In this document: positions 10,542 through 23,469 of the stretch, piece by piece
Layout: each line of letters opens with the position of its first letter
Numbering within the stretch: the first letter of the stretch is position 1
Assembly: GCA_016785225.1 (NCBI GenBank)
Contig: JAFBJZ010000912.1
Span: 930,001 to 994,000 of the forward strand
DNA length: 64,000 nucleotides
Source of the DNA: Psettodes erumei
Lineage: Eukaryota > Chordata > Actinopteri > Pleuronectiformes > Psettodidae
Direction: 5' to 3'
Position numbers and translations under genes: made by a program
The notes under the pieces: model-generated
Told to the model about the DNA's origin: nothing
What the model saw: only the letters and a program-made list of their open reading frames with translations
The model's database searches: none

Positions 10542-11969
10542 AAGATATTGTGTGAAATAGCTGGCAAGGTCTTTAGTATGCGAGGAGCTCTGACTGTCAG
10601 ACTGACTGCATACAGTGACAAAGACCTGCTATTACTCACATGACATAAGAACTTAGACTGCCATTTCACTTTCATTACATTAATTAATTAAATAAATATT
10701 ATGTTTTTTTAATCATGATTTAAAAATTAGTATGACTAATTAACTGAAATTGATTCTAATTAGTGTGAGATGTATGGCCTTTTAAGTATATATATAATGA
10801 CATTCATGTATGCATGTACATACAATATGTGTGTGCATGTAAAACTATCCTGAAGCATCAGTATTCACCACGCTGACGTGCATGGTGGTGACAGCACTGA
10901 ACTGCAGTTTGGTCACCCTGTTGCTCTGTGTTACTCATCACTGCACTGCCCATATCCATGTAAGGGGACCCAGCTGACTGGAAGCGTGCAGGCTCTGGAA
11001 TTATGGCACCATCTGAAGCATGGAAAGGGGATAGTGGCCTTAAGATGCTGAACACTCTCCAATGCAAAGCCAGGGTCAAACGCTGAATAGCCCTGCTGAT
11101 TCACACACCAAGCTGACAAGATATTACAGAGCTTTGATTTGAAATTTATCGAGCTCCTCAAATAGCTACATATGCATGGCATCAGAGAACAAAGGCATAA
11201 TGGTACAGGACCCTCAAGGTAGTGACTGTGAGGGTTGGCAACTAAAGCAAATAAAACACAACACTGCCATATTCAAGTTGATCTATTTGAGTGTGCTGGA
11301 TTTTAATTTTACCTCCACTACACCATAACAATTGGAAATACAGAATTACCCTTACTGAGAAGTAGAAGTAAAAGTCTACTGCAACAGTATAAGTTTTTCT
11401 GTTGTTTTTTTTCAAACAGAGCCCAGCTAGAACAGGTCAAGCACCAGACACATTGTTCTGCCTAGATAATGGTCTTCTCTCATCTGATTGCTGGTGATGG
11501 CTCAGCTTCCAGACAGATGGACGGAGAGATTTGACAGAATGGTCTTAAAGGGAAATCCAGTAATACCCAATTGACATAGACAACCTAATCCAACTCTCTT
11601 GTGTTTCTCCATTGTGGAGGAAAAAATCTGCCTTTAGGAAGCACACGTATTGTGGTTGAAATGCATATAAATTATGTCAAAGCAGGTTCCCACATTTTAG
11701 GAAGTATGTTTATTGTCTGTCTTGCTGATGGCACAGTGAGAAGATTGATACCACTCTCACGTCTTTGTGGTGAATATGAGGCTACAGCCAGCAGTCAGGT
11801 ATCTTATCTTAAAGACTGGAAATGGGGCAGGGGCACAGAGTCTGAATGAAGGTAAGAAATCCGCTACCAGCAAATCTAAAACTTCTTTTGTAAAAAGTGT
11901 TGTTTTATGAGGGATTATGTACCAAACTATTTCTTGGCTGAGCAAGGTCCCAAATTTGTGTCATTTCCA

Positions 11970-11977
11970 TGACGTCA
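11970..11977. promoter_or_regulatory. Full palindromic CRE (TGACGTCA)
   Basis: Exact match to the CREB/ATF eight-base consensus, containing a CpG in AT-rich DNA and 1.6 kb upstream of the proposed tspan9 promoter. One 8-mer in 64 kb is close to chance expectation, so function is uncertain. Confidence 0.25.
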
Positions 11978-14900
11978 CCAGTGATGACTCTTTCAGCCAA
12001 ATAATATTGCAGCACATCACACGAAAACCTCAATTTGATGTTTTTGCAGGGTGAATTAAACCAATGAGATATATGTTAGTAACTGGCCTTTATAGAAGCT
12101 GGTAGGTGAATTTATTACCTTTAGAGCCAAGGATAAATTATGCAACCCTTTGCCCAGGCTTTCTGATAAGCTAAGCTAACCAGCTGCTGGGTGTGGGCTT
12201 GCATTTAAGCACAGACATCAGAGGTTATTGATCTCAGCAAGAAAGCCTATTTCCCAAACTTTTAAAAGTGAACTGATTGTTCCAAAAAAATAGTCTTCAA
12301 GGGCAAGTGTATTGTGTTGTAAAGAGATAGAACCTGAGCGTTACCAACAATGTAATGTTTTGGTTATGAGGACAAAATGCAAATAGTAAAATATATCTCT
12401 CGTGCACCGTCATTTTAAGATATTCATGCAGAGAAAGTTGCATATTTTTCAATTTTTCTCTTTTCAGGAACTAATAAAAAGAGTGCCAAGTTTTCACCTT
12501 GACCGTAGATTTCATGAGGTTTCTAAGTGGGTTGTATTGACTGAAAGATTGCAGGATATTCAGAATATCACACACTGAAGGAAGCTTTGATACAATGTTA
12601 ATATTAGTAGTATACAGTAGTATAGCTGCTCACAATGTACAAGTGACTTCTCTATCAGCTCTTTTGAATACAGGCTGTCAGAATTTAGGTGCTTTCTATC
12701 TGGTAAGCTTTCAGGCCCTTAACTCTAAATTCAGTACAATCTGAGTTCACACGCATTTATCAGAGCTCAGTGGGGCTCTTAGTGTGCATGTTACTGATTC
12801 CTAAAGCAGCCCGCAGGACACGTCCGAGCCCACTCCCTCCTGAGCTCAGTGCAGATCCATCCATCGACATCCATCCAGAGCAATGGGGCTCTGCGCTGCT
12901 GCATTACAGTTTCAGGGGGTAAAGGGAAAGAGAAAGGGAAGGAGAGATAAAGTGAGGTGTGGGAGAAAGGGACATCTGAAGGATGACACAGAGGAACTGA
13001 GGTTTGGAGAGGAGATGAGAAAATATGCGGCGTGGCAACAAAGCAGACCAGGGCAAACAGCCTGGACTTGTGGGAGGAGGAGGAGGGGTGAAGTGAAATA
13101 TGATTGTATTCAATCATTCTCTCTTATCTTGAGTAAATCTGGCAGCTGCAAAGGGGTCTTAGACTTTTAGACCCAACTGCATGTATGTATGTATGCAAAT
13201 ATAGACAGGACAGAGGAGATTTGGAGTTTAGAGGGAGCAAACTTTTCCAGAGAGTAGTCCAGGGTGCCTCAGAAATCACTTTACAAATGATAATGGGAAA
13301 TAAACACTTAACCATGAAATGTATCAGGGCACTTAAAAAAATAATGACACATGAGTGGTGTCAGGATATGGGGGCCAACCAGGCTATCCATTAAAGAGAA
13401 GGCTAAGATTAGTAGCAAGACAAATATTAGCTTACCAGGGTAAACAGTATGTGGCCAAAATAAAGATGTTTCATCCTACAAACAGTTGGGAGTGAAATTT
13501 AGTAAAAGTCTGTTGCTGCCTAATTATGTTATTAAAGACCCTCATTGGAAACATAGTTTTTAACTACACACTAATAGCTCAAATAACATCTTAAAAATAA
13601 GGAAACTCTCTGGCATCTAGAAATCAGTCCTATATTTTATTTAGAAAATTGAACCAACTGTGTTTTATTGTACTTAATAATAGCTAAACCTTAAATGTCT
13701 TACAGATGACTATGTTTCTTCCTTCAATTGGCAGCAGGAGATGCGTTTTCATCATGACTGGGTGAAAAATGTAATTTTAAACAGTGTCAGTAAACCTAAT
13801 AATCACATCTCTGTTGTTTGGTTTGCATTATACACCTGGGATATAAGACTGCACTTGACAAATAAACTTCATAACATGCTGCCTCAGTTTGTAATAGAGA
13901 CAAGCATTATGTTTGAGAAAAATAGCTATAAAAATATTGTAGCAAAAACAAAACCAATATATTTTCCGGAGAGCTGTGTTAAGTTACTTTATCATTTTAA
14001 GCCTTGTGTAATGTTCCCTATGACATCTCTCCATATTATAAAGAATCTGACAGGCTTTAACTTTCTCTTGTAGCCAGTCAACAGCATGATTTATTGCAGT
14101 TTTCTCAAATGTATGTATATATATGTATATCAGTGTAATTTTAGGGGGGATGTTTGAATTGGTGAGTTGCTTATGCTCTTTTATTGCAGATTATATTTTC
14201 AACTCATGTCTGTGTGTTGGTGGAATCCCCTTGAACTCATATCAGAAATACATCATGCAATACATTGGTAAAGTTTGGCACTGGCAGATGGAATACTTGC
14301 TTTTGATCAGTGCAGATATATCCATTACTGGAAAACATGACTGCATCATAATTATCTCAGAATCCAAAAATACAGTCAGTGGTCATCAGTGATCCCAGCA
14401 GGTATGGGCAAGAGAGGACGATGGATGGACAGAATATGAAGTCTAAAAAATGAAATAAACCTAGGTTATATAGTGCTTTGTATGATGAGCTGAAATATCA
14501 TGCTGATAAAGTGTGTTCTTGGGAAAAAAACTATAGTGCAGCTTGTTTGTATCAAAGCTGAGTTTTCTTGTGAGAATGGTTTTTGATACCATGACATGAA
14601 ATATGACTGTGTCTGGCAAGACTGTGTGTGTGTATGTATTGTGTGATTGTGTGTTTTTTGGAAGGCTTTATTTTTTTGTCATCGCTTGAGAAGTTTGAGC
14701 AGATTTTATTCCTTGTGGTTTGTATGATTTATATACAAAAGGAATATTTTTCTTCTGTTGGTTGTTCTGGTTACTTGTAATAATCTTCTGCCATTATTTT
14801 TGGACATGTTATAGATTGCATGACTAATTAGTCTATTAATCACCACATAATTGATAGATTTATGTATTATGAAATCATTAAAGGCAGCTCTGCTCATCTA

Positions 14901-17575
14901 AGAAACTCATTTTCCCCAAATGTCACTGGATAAAAGAACCATGGTGGACTTTAGAACAGATTAGATAATTAACCCACCACATGGACGAAAGAGGTGAGGG
15001 AGTGCTCTGCTCCCGGAAAAATTTCAAGGTTGATGTGATCTAGCATGTTTTGGTGACTATGACACAAAATTCTCAAGAATATTTACTCGCTTGTTGATGA
15101 AATCTGGTACAAAATCTTTGGTGTTTTGATGGCTGATTAAGTGTTCGTGGCACAAGAAGTTTGTTTTTAGCACAAGAAAGATTTAATCAAGTTTTTCTTT
15201 TAATTTGATATATAAAAGTTTTCATTCAATCACCTCCCATGCTTCAAAATCTTCCAAGATATCCCCAGGAGGAATTAAAATGCAGTTCCACTATTTTTAG
15301 CCGAATTAATAAAGAGAATCATGTCTTTCATGGGGAAAATGTCAGTATTTTTTATTTTTTGTTGTGATGTCTTTGATATCTTGCCACTGACTGTCTCTAA
15401 TTTACTGACTGGATTGAATCACAACAATCACAGCCACAGTCACAAGGTCATCTCACACATGACAGCATCCAAAAATAATGCTGGTTCCAATAAAATTTCA
15501 ATTGAGGAAACCTTACAAAAGTGTGATGTTTTCAAAACCAAAATTTACAGTATATGAAGGTGTAACTGATGTCCTCTGAAACAGGGGTTGCATTAAAAGA
15601 ATATTTTCTTACACTCAGTGAACTTTTTTTTAAGAGTAACGGAAAAATCTGAAGGCCATTCATCATTTTGACAGATCAGAACACTGAGTGCAATCTACTG
15701 TGACGTAAAGTCATTCACACACAACACTGTCAATAACCACACGTGGTCCACCAGGCCTGCCTTTGACCCCTAAGGGAGAAGAGGGTTGTGGCCATGCCCT
15801 TTGTGCAGAAGGGACACAAGTTGTGGTATTTCATCCCAGCAGAGTGAGCAGGAAATTCCACATTCACACAGTCTTGCTGACTTCTGACCACTTCCATGAA
15901 ATGTTTCCCAACTTGAAACTCTAGCTGAAGTGGCACTGGTGATTCCAGCAGAGCATGGGTTCAGCCTTCAGGTCAGAATTAAAAGAGAAATTGTATGTCC
16001 AAGACAAAGATGCAATCTCCTTTGATGCCTTTGATTAAATCCATGCGGACGGAGAGGAAGAGAATCGGGTTCAGACTCCATAACAGCAGGTCAGTTGAGT
16101 TCAATTTAAGCCATTTTAAATGGTTTGGTCCTATTTTGATTGTTTTAATTGAGTTGCATTGTTCAGATCTGTCTCTTCAGACAAAATGGTCACTGTGTTT
16201 TAGTGCTCTCTGCTATCACTGTCGGGAAAAGGAAAGAAACAACATTCATCTGTTTTATGTGGTGTTGATATGAAGAGTGACTGTACAATCCGTGTCTGTT
16301 CATTTTTTCACTCCATGTCTGCTAGTTTGCTCTGTATATTAAATATCATTGTAATTAGTTTTGAAAATTAAATGCTTTTAAATAGGCTTTGTCATTATCA
16401 TAAAAAAATGAAAATTCTATTCACGGGTAATAGATTATGATGCCATTGACGGACAACGAGAAAGTCTTATGCAACCCCAGCTCAATAATTCAATCATTCA
16501 AAAAGCCGGACTGCTGCTTTATGCTCATGTAATGCAAAAATGCCTGGATAATTACTAGCTAATTTGTCTGTTCATGTTACAAAAGGAATTACTCCTGCAT
16601 ACCTTTGGCCAGTCTATCTGAAACCATATTAGACATGTAGACATATAGTGTATGACATGCGACAGCACATGATCCTGGTGTGAATGTATGATCAAGGCCA
16701 GGGCTTGAGGTGAGGATTAAAACTACAAAGGGTTTCCTCTCACACAATATGTCACTGTCAGTGGCTCTTAGATCCTTTCAGCATTTGGCTGAGTCTGTTG
16801 CTGTGGATGCAAACAGACACCACAGACGACGCGTCATATCCAATGTTGATGGCATGGGAACTTACTCAGAAAAAATACATGCTAAAAAAATGTGACATCA
16901 TGTAGAGACTTCTGACTTCTGGGCAGGAAATACACAGTAATGTGGAGATGTGCTAACAAGCTAATTATTCAAATGTCTGCTTCAACCCCAAAATCAAATT
17001 AAAGTCAGATGTCAATATGGTTTTATATTAATGGTACTATCTTGCCCTTTTATGCTCTAAATATTACCCTCTGACAGGACGCTGTCCAGACACTCTCACC
17101 ATTCTTCAGTCATTCTTGGGTGATTTGCAACCAAAAAGTCAATAAAGGTGTCTGGAAAAGGTGTTAATTAGAAATTTATGACATCACTCTCCCCCAAAGA
17201 TCCAAATGTGATAGCATGAGAAGGCTCCAGATAATTGCTTTAAAGCTGGAAAGGATCAAGCTCTTATCCTCAAAGTCAAATGCTCTACACACAGACCATA
17301 CTTGCGAGCATGGGGCCGGTGTTGACTGACCATTTACAAAGCTGGACACTGTTCCATCAGATATATGTCATGTGCTTATGCAAACTTGCTAAACTGTTTT
17401 GTATTTCTTTATTTGTCCTCTCAAGAAGGGCAACCCCTGATGCTCACACTGAGAGACTGAGAGAGCAAGTGGAGATCAATGTTTGTGGCTCTTGCCAGGA
17501 TTTGAGTGAAGAAGCAGCACTTGTGACACAACCATAAACCTACACACAGACACTGAGGCAGGCACACAGGGCTCC

Positions 17576-17576
<1 letters not shown>

Positions 17577-17664
<88 letters not shown>

Positions 17665-17684
17665 ACATACACACACACACACAC
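17577..17684. repeat. Long (CA)n microsatellite
   Basis: About 108 bp of CA dinucleotides with two single-base interruptions near the right end (CAAACAC and CATACAC). Long alternating purine-pyrimidine DNA of this sort can adopt the Z form. The long Val/Cys open frames on the opposite strand are translations of this repeat and not genes. Confidence 0.98.
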
Positions 17685-19149
17685 CCATATAAATTTAATA
17701 CACACAGACCCCCAAAGCCTCAGCAGCCCATCCTGCAGCCAAGTCCCAATCTAAACTTAATTCCTGCAGACACTTCCACCAGAGCTGTGGGAGATAAGGT
17801 AGGACATGAGAGACAGGCAGGGTTTACAAGTAAAGTAAGTATAACTTCACAAAACTACATCAGCATTTAGACCAGAAAGTTAATTCAGGTCTCTTGCCAT
17901 TGAAATGCAACATAGTATCACAGTGCAGGATAGTCCAGTGCAATACAGGCCACTGCAGATGGGCCAAATGCCTGTGATGTCTGTAGCAGTATGACATATG
18001 AATCCTTGAATAGCCTAGCAGAGAAATCAGGAGTGACAGTGTTCTGATAACACTGATCAAAGGAGTGGAATAGCAAAGTCCACCACTGTCTTAAGCTTTA
18101 TTTAATATTTAAGAGAACCATAACTGTGTGGAAAAAGATGGAATGTCAGCAATATGAATCATATCCAAAGCTCGGGAACGTGTGCAGTGAGTCACTGAAT
18201 TCAGGATCCGGTTATCGATTGACTGGTTTGAGAGTTAATTAAACTTGACCGGGGGGTCTTCAAAAAATATGCAGAATTTCTTCTGTGAAAGATGCCACAC
18301 TTGAGATTTTTCAAATGTAGAGCAGGCATAACTATTCAAAAACCTACGCAACAATCAGATAAAAATAATAATGAGTCAATTCTCATACATACATTTACAT
18401 TCCTTAAATGTTGATATATATAGCCTGTGTGTCTTCCATATTGAAATAGCACAGCGACAGACAACCCTAATTGCACACCTTATATATATATATTTTTTTA
18501 TCAGTTTTCTGATCCAAGTATTGAAGGCCATGGTTCAAAAAAGTAAAGTTTATAAGCTTAAATTATTGATATGATATGAATGAAACTTCAGTTGGGGATA
18601 AAGCCATTTGTGATGGTGACGTGACCGGACTGAATAGAAAGAAGATGTCTCACCTTGCTGTATTTGTTGGAATAATGAGAAGGCTGTTCACTCACAAACT
18701 ATCTTTGACCAGTACTGACAGCAGCACAGACAACAGCCAAGTTTAAATTAGGCCTGTCATCAAGTTACTGACAGAATTAACATTAATTAGTGACAGCTGA
18801 TGTGATGTACAGCCAGTGACATTTATCATTTTAACCACCAAAAGCAACTCTCAGCTAAAAATGAGAAGCTGCTTGCAAATAGCATCGGAGCTTAGTCAAT
18901 CTGTATTTTTCAACTTCAGCATCACTTCAATTCAAAGTTCTGCTGTGCAAAATAATATTCCACATTCACATATTCAAATTTTCACTGGCTTATGGGGTGG
19001 GAAGCTGCACTGTAGAGCCCGGCTGTCTTAAAGAGGAGGAGCTACAATACCAGAAGGCTGAGGTAGAAAAAACAGTGCACAGCATACAGAGTACAGTAAT
19101 GAAAGAATTGGATTTTGATCAGTGTTATTTTTGCTGATATTAATCCATT

Positions 19150-19230
19150 GAAAGATGCCTGGGTTGCCCCGATACCGATCCAGAGGATCAGGTTTTTATT
19201 AACATCATGATATTGATTTCCACCACATCA
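19150..19230. repeat. Possible remnant of a hAT-type non-autonomous element
   Basis: The text GCCCCGATACCGATCC followed by GGATCAGG resembles the GATACCGATCC-rich subterminal repeats of fish hAT MITEs as I remember them. Only a short stretch is recognisable and no terminal inverted repeats or target duplication were found. Confidence 0.2.
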
Positions 19231-20352
19231 CGTAGCTCCACTGGTTTGTACATGAAGCTGCTACATAATATTAATGCTCCAAAAGGCAGGAAAATAGCAA
19301 CAGACAAAGTCGTCAATCACCTCAGCAGTTTTTGTCTTCTGCCTGCAGGAACAACACATTCAATGTGCTAGAGAGCTTTTGCTCTGAGCAGACATGAGCT
19401 CACACGTGATTAACAAATTCACACACTGTTAAAACTGCTGTGTATAAGCTAAAAGTGTGAAGAAATTCATATATGGCACTATTATTGCCACGTAGAACAA
19501 GATTAACAAACTAAACTAATTGAAACACAACTTCTTAAAAGAAACACAAGGAAGAACACTATCTTTTCTTGGATATACAAATGAGTAGTTCTACTTATGT
19601 AGTACAGTGTGAGTAACAGTTACAGGCCCCAAAGGGAAAAAGGCGATAGGTCTTTTATGTGCTGCAGGAAGTGAAAGACAGCTGCGATGAAGCGAATGCA
19701 GTTATCGCTACGAGTCTAAGTCACATGGACAAAATGGCAACCGCAACGGAAGCGATGCAACTCAGTGCTCAAGTTTCAATAACCTGTGGATGCCACTCGT
19801 ACAACATAAAAACTATATAAAGCTGTGGAGGAACAAGAGTATATGGTGGTCAGATCTTTATTTGCTCTAAAACCCCAGGGCCTTGCGGGTGAGCTGTGTT
19901 CGTGTGGCGCCTCATAAGTAATCCAAAACACACTTAAATTTCCTCCTGTGCTTCGGGGGAACAGGTTATAGGGCATGCTGGGGCACCTAAAGACAAAAAT
20001 GTCCCCTGGGTGCTAAAGGGATGAGGGATACTAAGAGAAAGGAGTGGGAGCGAGACAGACTGACAATTAGAGACAATCAGGTCTGCAGCATGTTGTCTGG
20101 ATCTGTGGACATCCCAGGGGCACCTGCATGTGGATACAGAGATGCCCTTTCTCTCTATGTGTTGTCAGAATGGTTGTAGTGTGGTGGGTATTGCTGTGTA
20201 TTTCCTGAGGCAACGCCCCCCACCAGCTCAAATCGGTATGTGATCTATGTCTACACATCTAGTGGGATTAAAGGGTCACTATCTGCTGGGAGTAAGGTCA
20301 ACACCACGTTTTCATCTCTAGCTCCCACTCCACAGAAGAGGGTGGGAAACAG

Positions 20353-20411
20353 CTGGCGCCACACACTTCACATGTCTGCATCATGTGAAGTGTGTCCAAC
20401 ATGAGCGCCAG
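20353..20411. repeat. Stem-loop with perfect 14-bp inner stem and 7-bp outer stem
   Basis: Positions 20361-20374 (ACACACTTCACATG) pair perfectly with 20382-20395 across a 7-nt loop. An outer stem, 20353-20359 (CTGGCGC) with 20405-20411 (GCGCCAG), closes it after an asymmetric bulge of one versus nine bases. The total of about 59 nt and the two-stem form recall a small RNA precursor, but the bulge is atypical for Drosha substrates. No gene is nearby. Confidence 0.85.
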
Positions 20412-21104
20412 TCAATAAGGGAGATGAGCAACGAGCCTCTCAAAAGGAACGTTAAAGAAGCTGCTGACACAGCAGCGAGGGGTCAGATGGGGTTCATCAA
20501 TATTTTAGCTGGCTGCTGCTGAAATGCAAACAAAGGAGGAGTAGGCTGCACTGCTGTGTGGCTGACGAAGATGGAGAGAGCCACAGTTGGACAAAACGGA
20601 GGGGGAGATACATGATATAAGAGGAAAGAGGGAGGACGGACTGGCAAAGTATTCATCTCTGCCATCCATGCTACTCGATGCTACGGCTCCTGGCTGAGGA
20701 TTCAAAGGCAAGGATGTATTAAAAGCACAACAGAATGCCTAGGGAGCTTCACCATTGTTGGCACCACGAAGACATCTCATCTCCATCTCCCAGGCTTTTG
20801 TTTGCACCTCAGGGGTATTGATCAATGCACGATCTTGAGCTGCTTGTGACATATCTTCTCATTAACATAATCCCATCATAAAACAGTATTTGCATGCCCA
20901 TGCATACTGAGAAAGAGAGAGAATTCGGCACAGATGAAATGTAATCTAAAAAGAGAAAAAAAAAAAACAGATCCAGCCAAGTATGGTGCAAGTATGGTGG
21001 AAACATGCAGAAAGGAGAAACTGGCCAAGAGTTCAGCTCCAATCCGACCAGCTGGGTAGCACCTCCCCTCAATATGGCAAGCCTGTCTAAGTGGCAAGCT
21101 GACT

Positions 21105-21126
21105 TGTGTGTGTGTGTGTGTGTGTG
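21105..21126. repeat. (TG)11 microsatellite
   Basis: Uninterrupted TG repeats. Confidence 0.95.
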
Positions 21127-22159
21127 GTGTATATGTGTTTGAACTAGGGACATGGGCTCTGGCTCCTGGTACAGACACTGTCAATATGGCTGTGGTCATT
21201 CATGAGCAGCCGCTCTGTCACTGTGATCCAGAGAGGGCCAGGGCAACAGACCAGCAAGGAGTCACATCACAGAGGAGAGGAGCAGAGAGGAGCGATGAAG
21301 GTTGCACACTGTGGCAAAATGCCCTGGATCCCTTCACTTCTCCAGGAAATGCCCTGCCGCGGATTAATGCCCTCCTCCAAAGAAGCAGATGCCATGTCAT
21401 TGTGTTTGTGGGGCGATCTCCAGATATGGATCCACAACTGCTGATAAAGCAACAGATAAAGCCTCACGCCACATAAAATGGAAGTTCCACCTCCTTTTTT
21501 TTCCAGAAAAAACAGAGATCTGCTGTAAAAGGCAGAGCTCCCATCTAAACACATAACACGATATGATGCAGCAACGAGTGGAAACCAGACTAGAACTGAT
21601 GGTTGTTTTACGAAACAACACAGAGCAACATGCAGTGCCTCTTCACCTTCATGGCTGGGGGGGGGTGAAAACAGCAGATGTCAACAAGGCTGCATAAATG
21701 TTACGGAACAAACCACGAGTGTCTTTCACGACCTGCTAAATACTAAAAAAAAGGTTGCCTGATTATCTTAAAAAACATTATGTGACGTGCCAACACGATA
21801 TCCATCTGTTGTGTAACACAAAAAAATTCACCTCATGAAGACAAAAATATCCACACACAGTTGCACTCTTACAAATTCTCACAAGAATACCCAGATACAC
21901 AAAACATATACAGTAATTACAAAGATAGACACACATGCCATCCTACCCATAATATGCACATACAGTGCATATAGTAGTTATTCTGTGTGAAGTCCCACGT
22001 TGTGTTATAGGTTCCCCAAGCAGAAAATGGAATTTGCGTCCCTCCAGCATTGTAATGTTGACAGCATTAATTTAATCTCATACTTTATAGAATGATCAAG
22101 TAATCTATTACTCTGAATATCTGCAACTTGCAGAGGCATCTGTTTCACACAGAGAAAGA

Positions 22160-22900
22160 GAGCATTTGCACGGCTGCAGAATATGCTTAATTAAAGTCTG
22201 CAGACAGTAAGTCTCTCCAGAGTCCAGGCTGAAATTGGCTCCGGCTACTTTTCTGATTCCACCTACTTACACAATTCGTGCTGATGGCTCCCAATTCTGC
22301 ACATTCCCTTTGAGGACTGATGATTATAAATTAAGTCAATATTCTCGCACCCCGTGTCATGCTTTTGGCAGCATCATACTGGAACAGAATTGCCTGTAGA
22401 TGATTTAAATGAAAATAATTTTTGTTTCACCACAAATCCCAAAACATAATGAAGGCAAAAGCAATTTATGCGGCGCATTAATGAGTGGAGCATTATTTAT
22501 TGTGTGCTTATACATATAAATATACACTATGTAAATAAGCAGTGTAAATGGATGTATTTTCTCTGAGGAAATGATTGAATATGAATTCTAACAAGATTAG
22601 CCCTGACATGCCCCAAAAACTTCAGAGGCAGAGAGGCCACTGGGAAGGAAATGTGAACCACTCTGCCACTCAATCATCAATTTTATATCACTCTCAAGTG
22701 CACAAGGTTTCCCCCAAAATGATTTAGAGCCAGAAAATAGCTTTCCTCTGACCCATCACCCATGGCAAGGGATTATAATATCTGCTTCTCCTCCCGAGAG
22801 CAGAAATCATAATCTGCACACATCAAACAGTGACGTTACTTAATGTAATGGGAGGTTTTGCATGGAAAACAGCTTGCTGGGGGCGACTGTTTGTGCCGTC
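22160..22900. other. Possible cluster of conserved non-coding elements
   Basis: About 740 bp free of simple repeats, rich in TAAT/ATTA-type homeodomain cores (GCTTAATTAAAG, ATTATAAATTAAG, GCATTAATGAG) and with some retained CpGs (TTATGCGGCGCATTAATG). It has no significant open frame. The texture is typical of developmental enhancers, but this is an impression that needs alignment. Confidence 0.3.
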
Positions 22901-23383
22901 GCAGGAGGGCACAGATTGTCAGTCTGAAAGTCACTTCATTTTGTGAAGCAGGAGAAAAAGAGTCACATTTTATACACTTGCAGTGTTAAAGCACACCCGG
23001 TTCTTTGCACATACGACCTTGCTCACAACATTATCACTTCTTCGAGACACCTTAAATAGCTGCTTGTTAGGAAAGCCAGAGCCGATAATGTTCCCTCGCT
23101 GACTCGGCCAGGTAACAACCGATGTTGTGCAGCTGTTGCAGAGGACTGACAGTGGACCTCATATAAAGACTCCATCGCTCCCAAAGCACAGCTCTACTGT
23201 TCCACACACCTGCACGGCAGGAACAGAGGAGATCTTTAACTATGTGCTCGCATGAGAAACCAGATATGGACTGAGGAACAGCATGTCTGCCTGCAGAATT
23301 TCACTACATTTAATGCAGTATCTCTCTCTCTCTCTCTCCAGTGAACACATAAGCGTTTATTTTTTCTCTCATCTCTCTCGGCC

Positions 23384-23388
<5 letters not shown>

Positions 23389-23459
<71 letters not shown>
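23389..23459. repeat. Compound (CT)n(CA)n microsatellite
   Basis: A CT run (23389-23422) passes directly into a CA run (23423-23459). Open frames through it encode only Ser/Leu then Thr/His repeats and are artefacts. Confidence 0.97.
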
Positions 23460-23461
<2 letters not shown>

Positions 23462-23469
23462 TTGCTCTC

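Larger units (their letters stand above)
10350..17570. other. Non-coding stretch upstream of the tspan9 promoter
   Basis: No gene recognised. Contains (TG)n followed by (GA)n at 10502-10541, a short (ATGT)n at about 13180-13198, a CRE palindrome at 11970-11977, and a purine-rich plus-strand block at about 12910-12990. Otherwise it is AT-rich single-copy-looking DNA. Open frames of 60-133 codons lack any recognisable domain. Confidence 0.6.
17690..23380. other. Non-coding stretch with hairpin, short repeat and CNE-like block
   Basis: No gene recognised. It contains a possible old DNA-transposon scrap near 19150-19230, a strong hairpin at 20353-20411, a (TG)11 at 21105-21126 and a GATA-motif-containing GC-balanced block at about 21200-21480. 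A CNE-like block follows at about 22160-22900. The many overlapping open frames at 21.1-21.6 kb occur in four or more frames at once, which reflects composition, not coding. Confidence 0.6.

Noticed and set aside
13440..13462. ACAGTATGTGGCCAAAATAAAG resembling a terminal repeat of fish Tc1-like elements
   Set aside because: Only about 15 bases match and no partner repeat or transposase relic was found nearby.
17421..17705. Open frames rich in Val-Cys across the (CA)n tract
   Set aside because: They are translations of the dinucleotide repeat.
21108..21554. Cluster of overlapping open frames on both strands
   Set aside because: Four or more frames are open together over the same DNA, which indicates low stop-codon density from composition; no peptide is recognisable.
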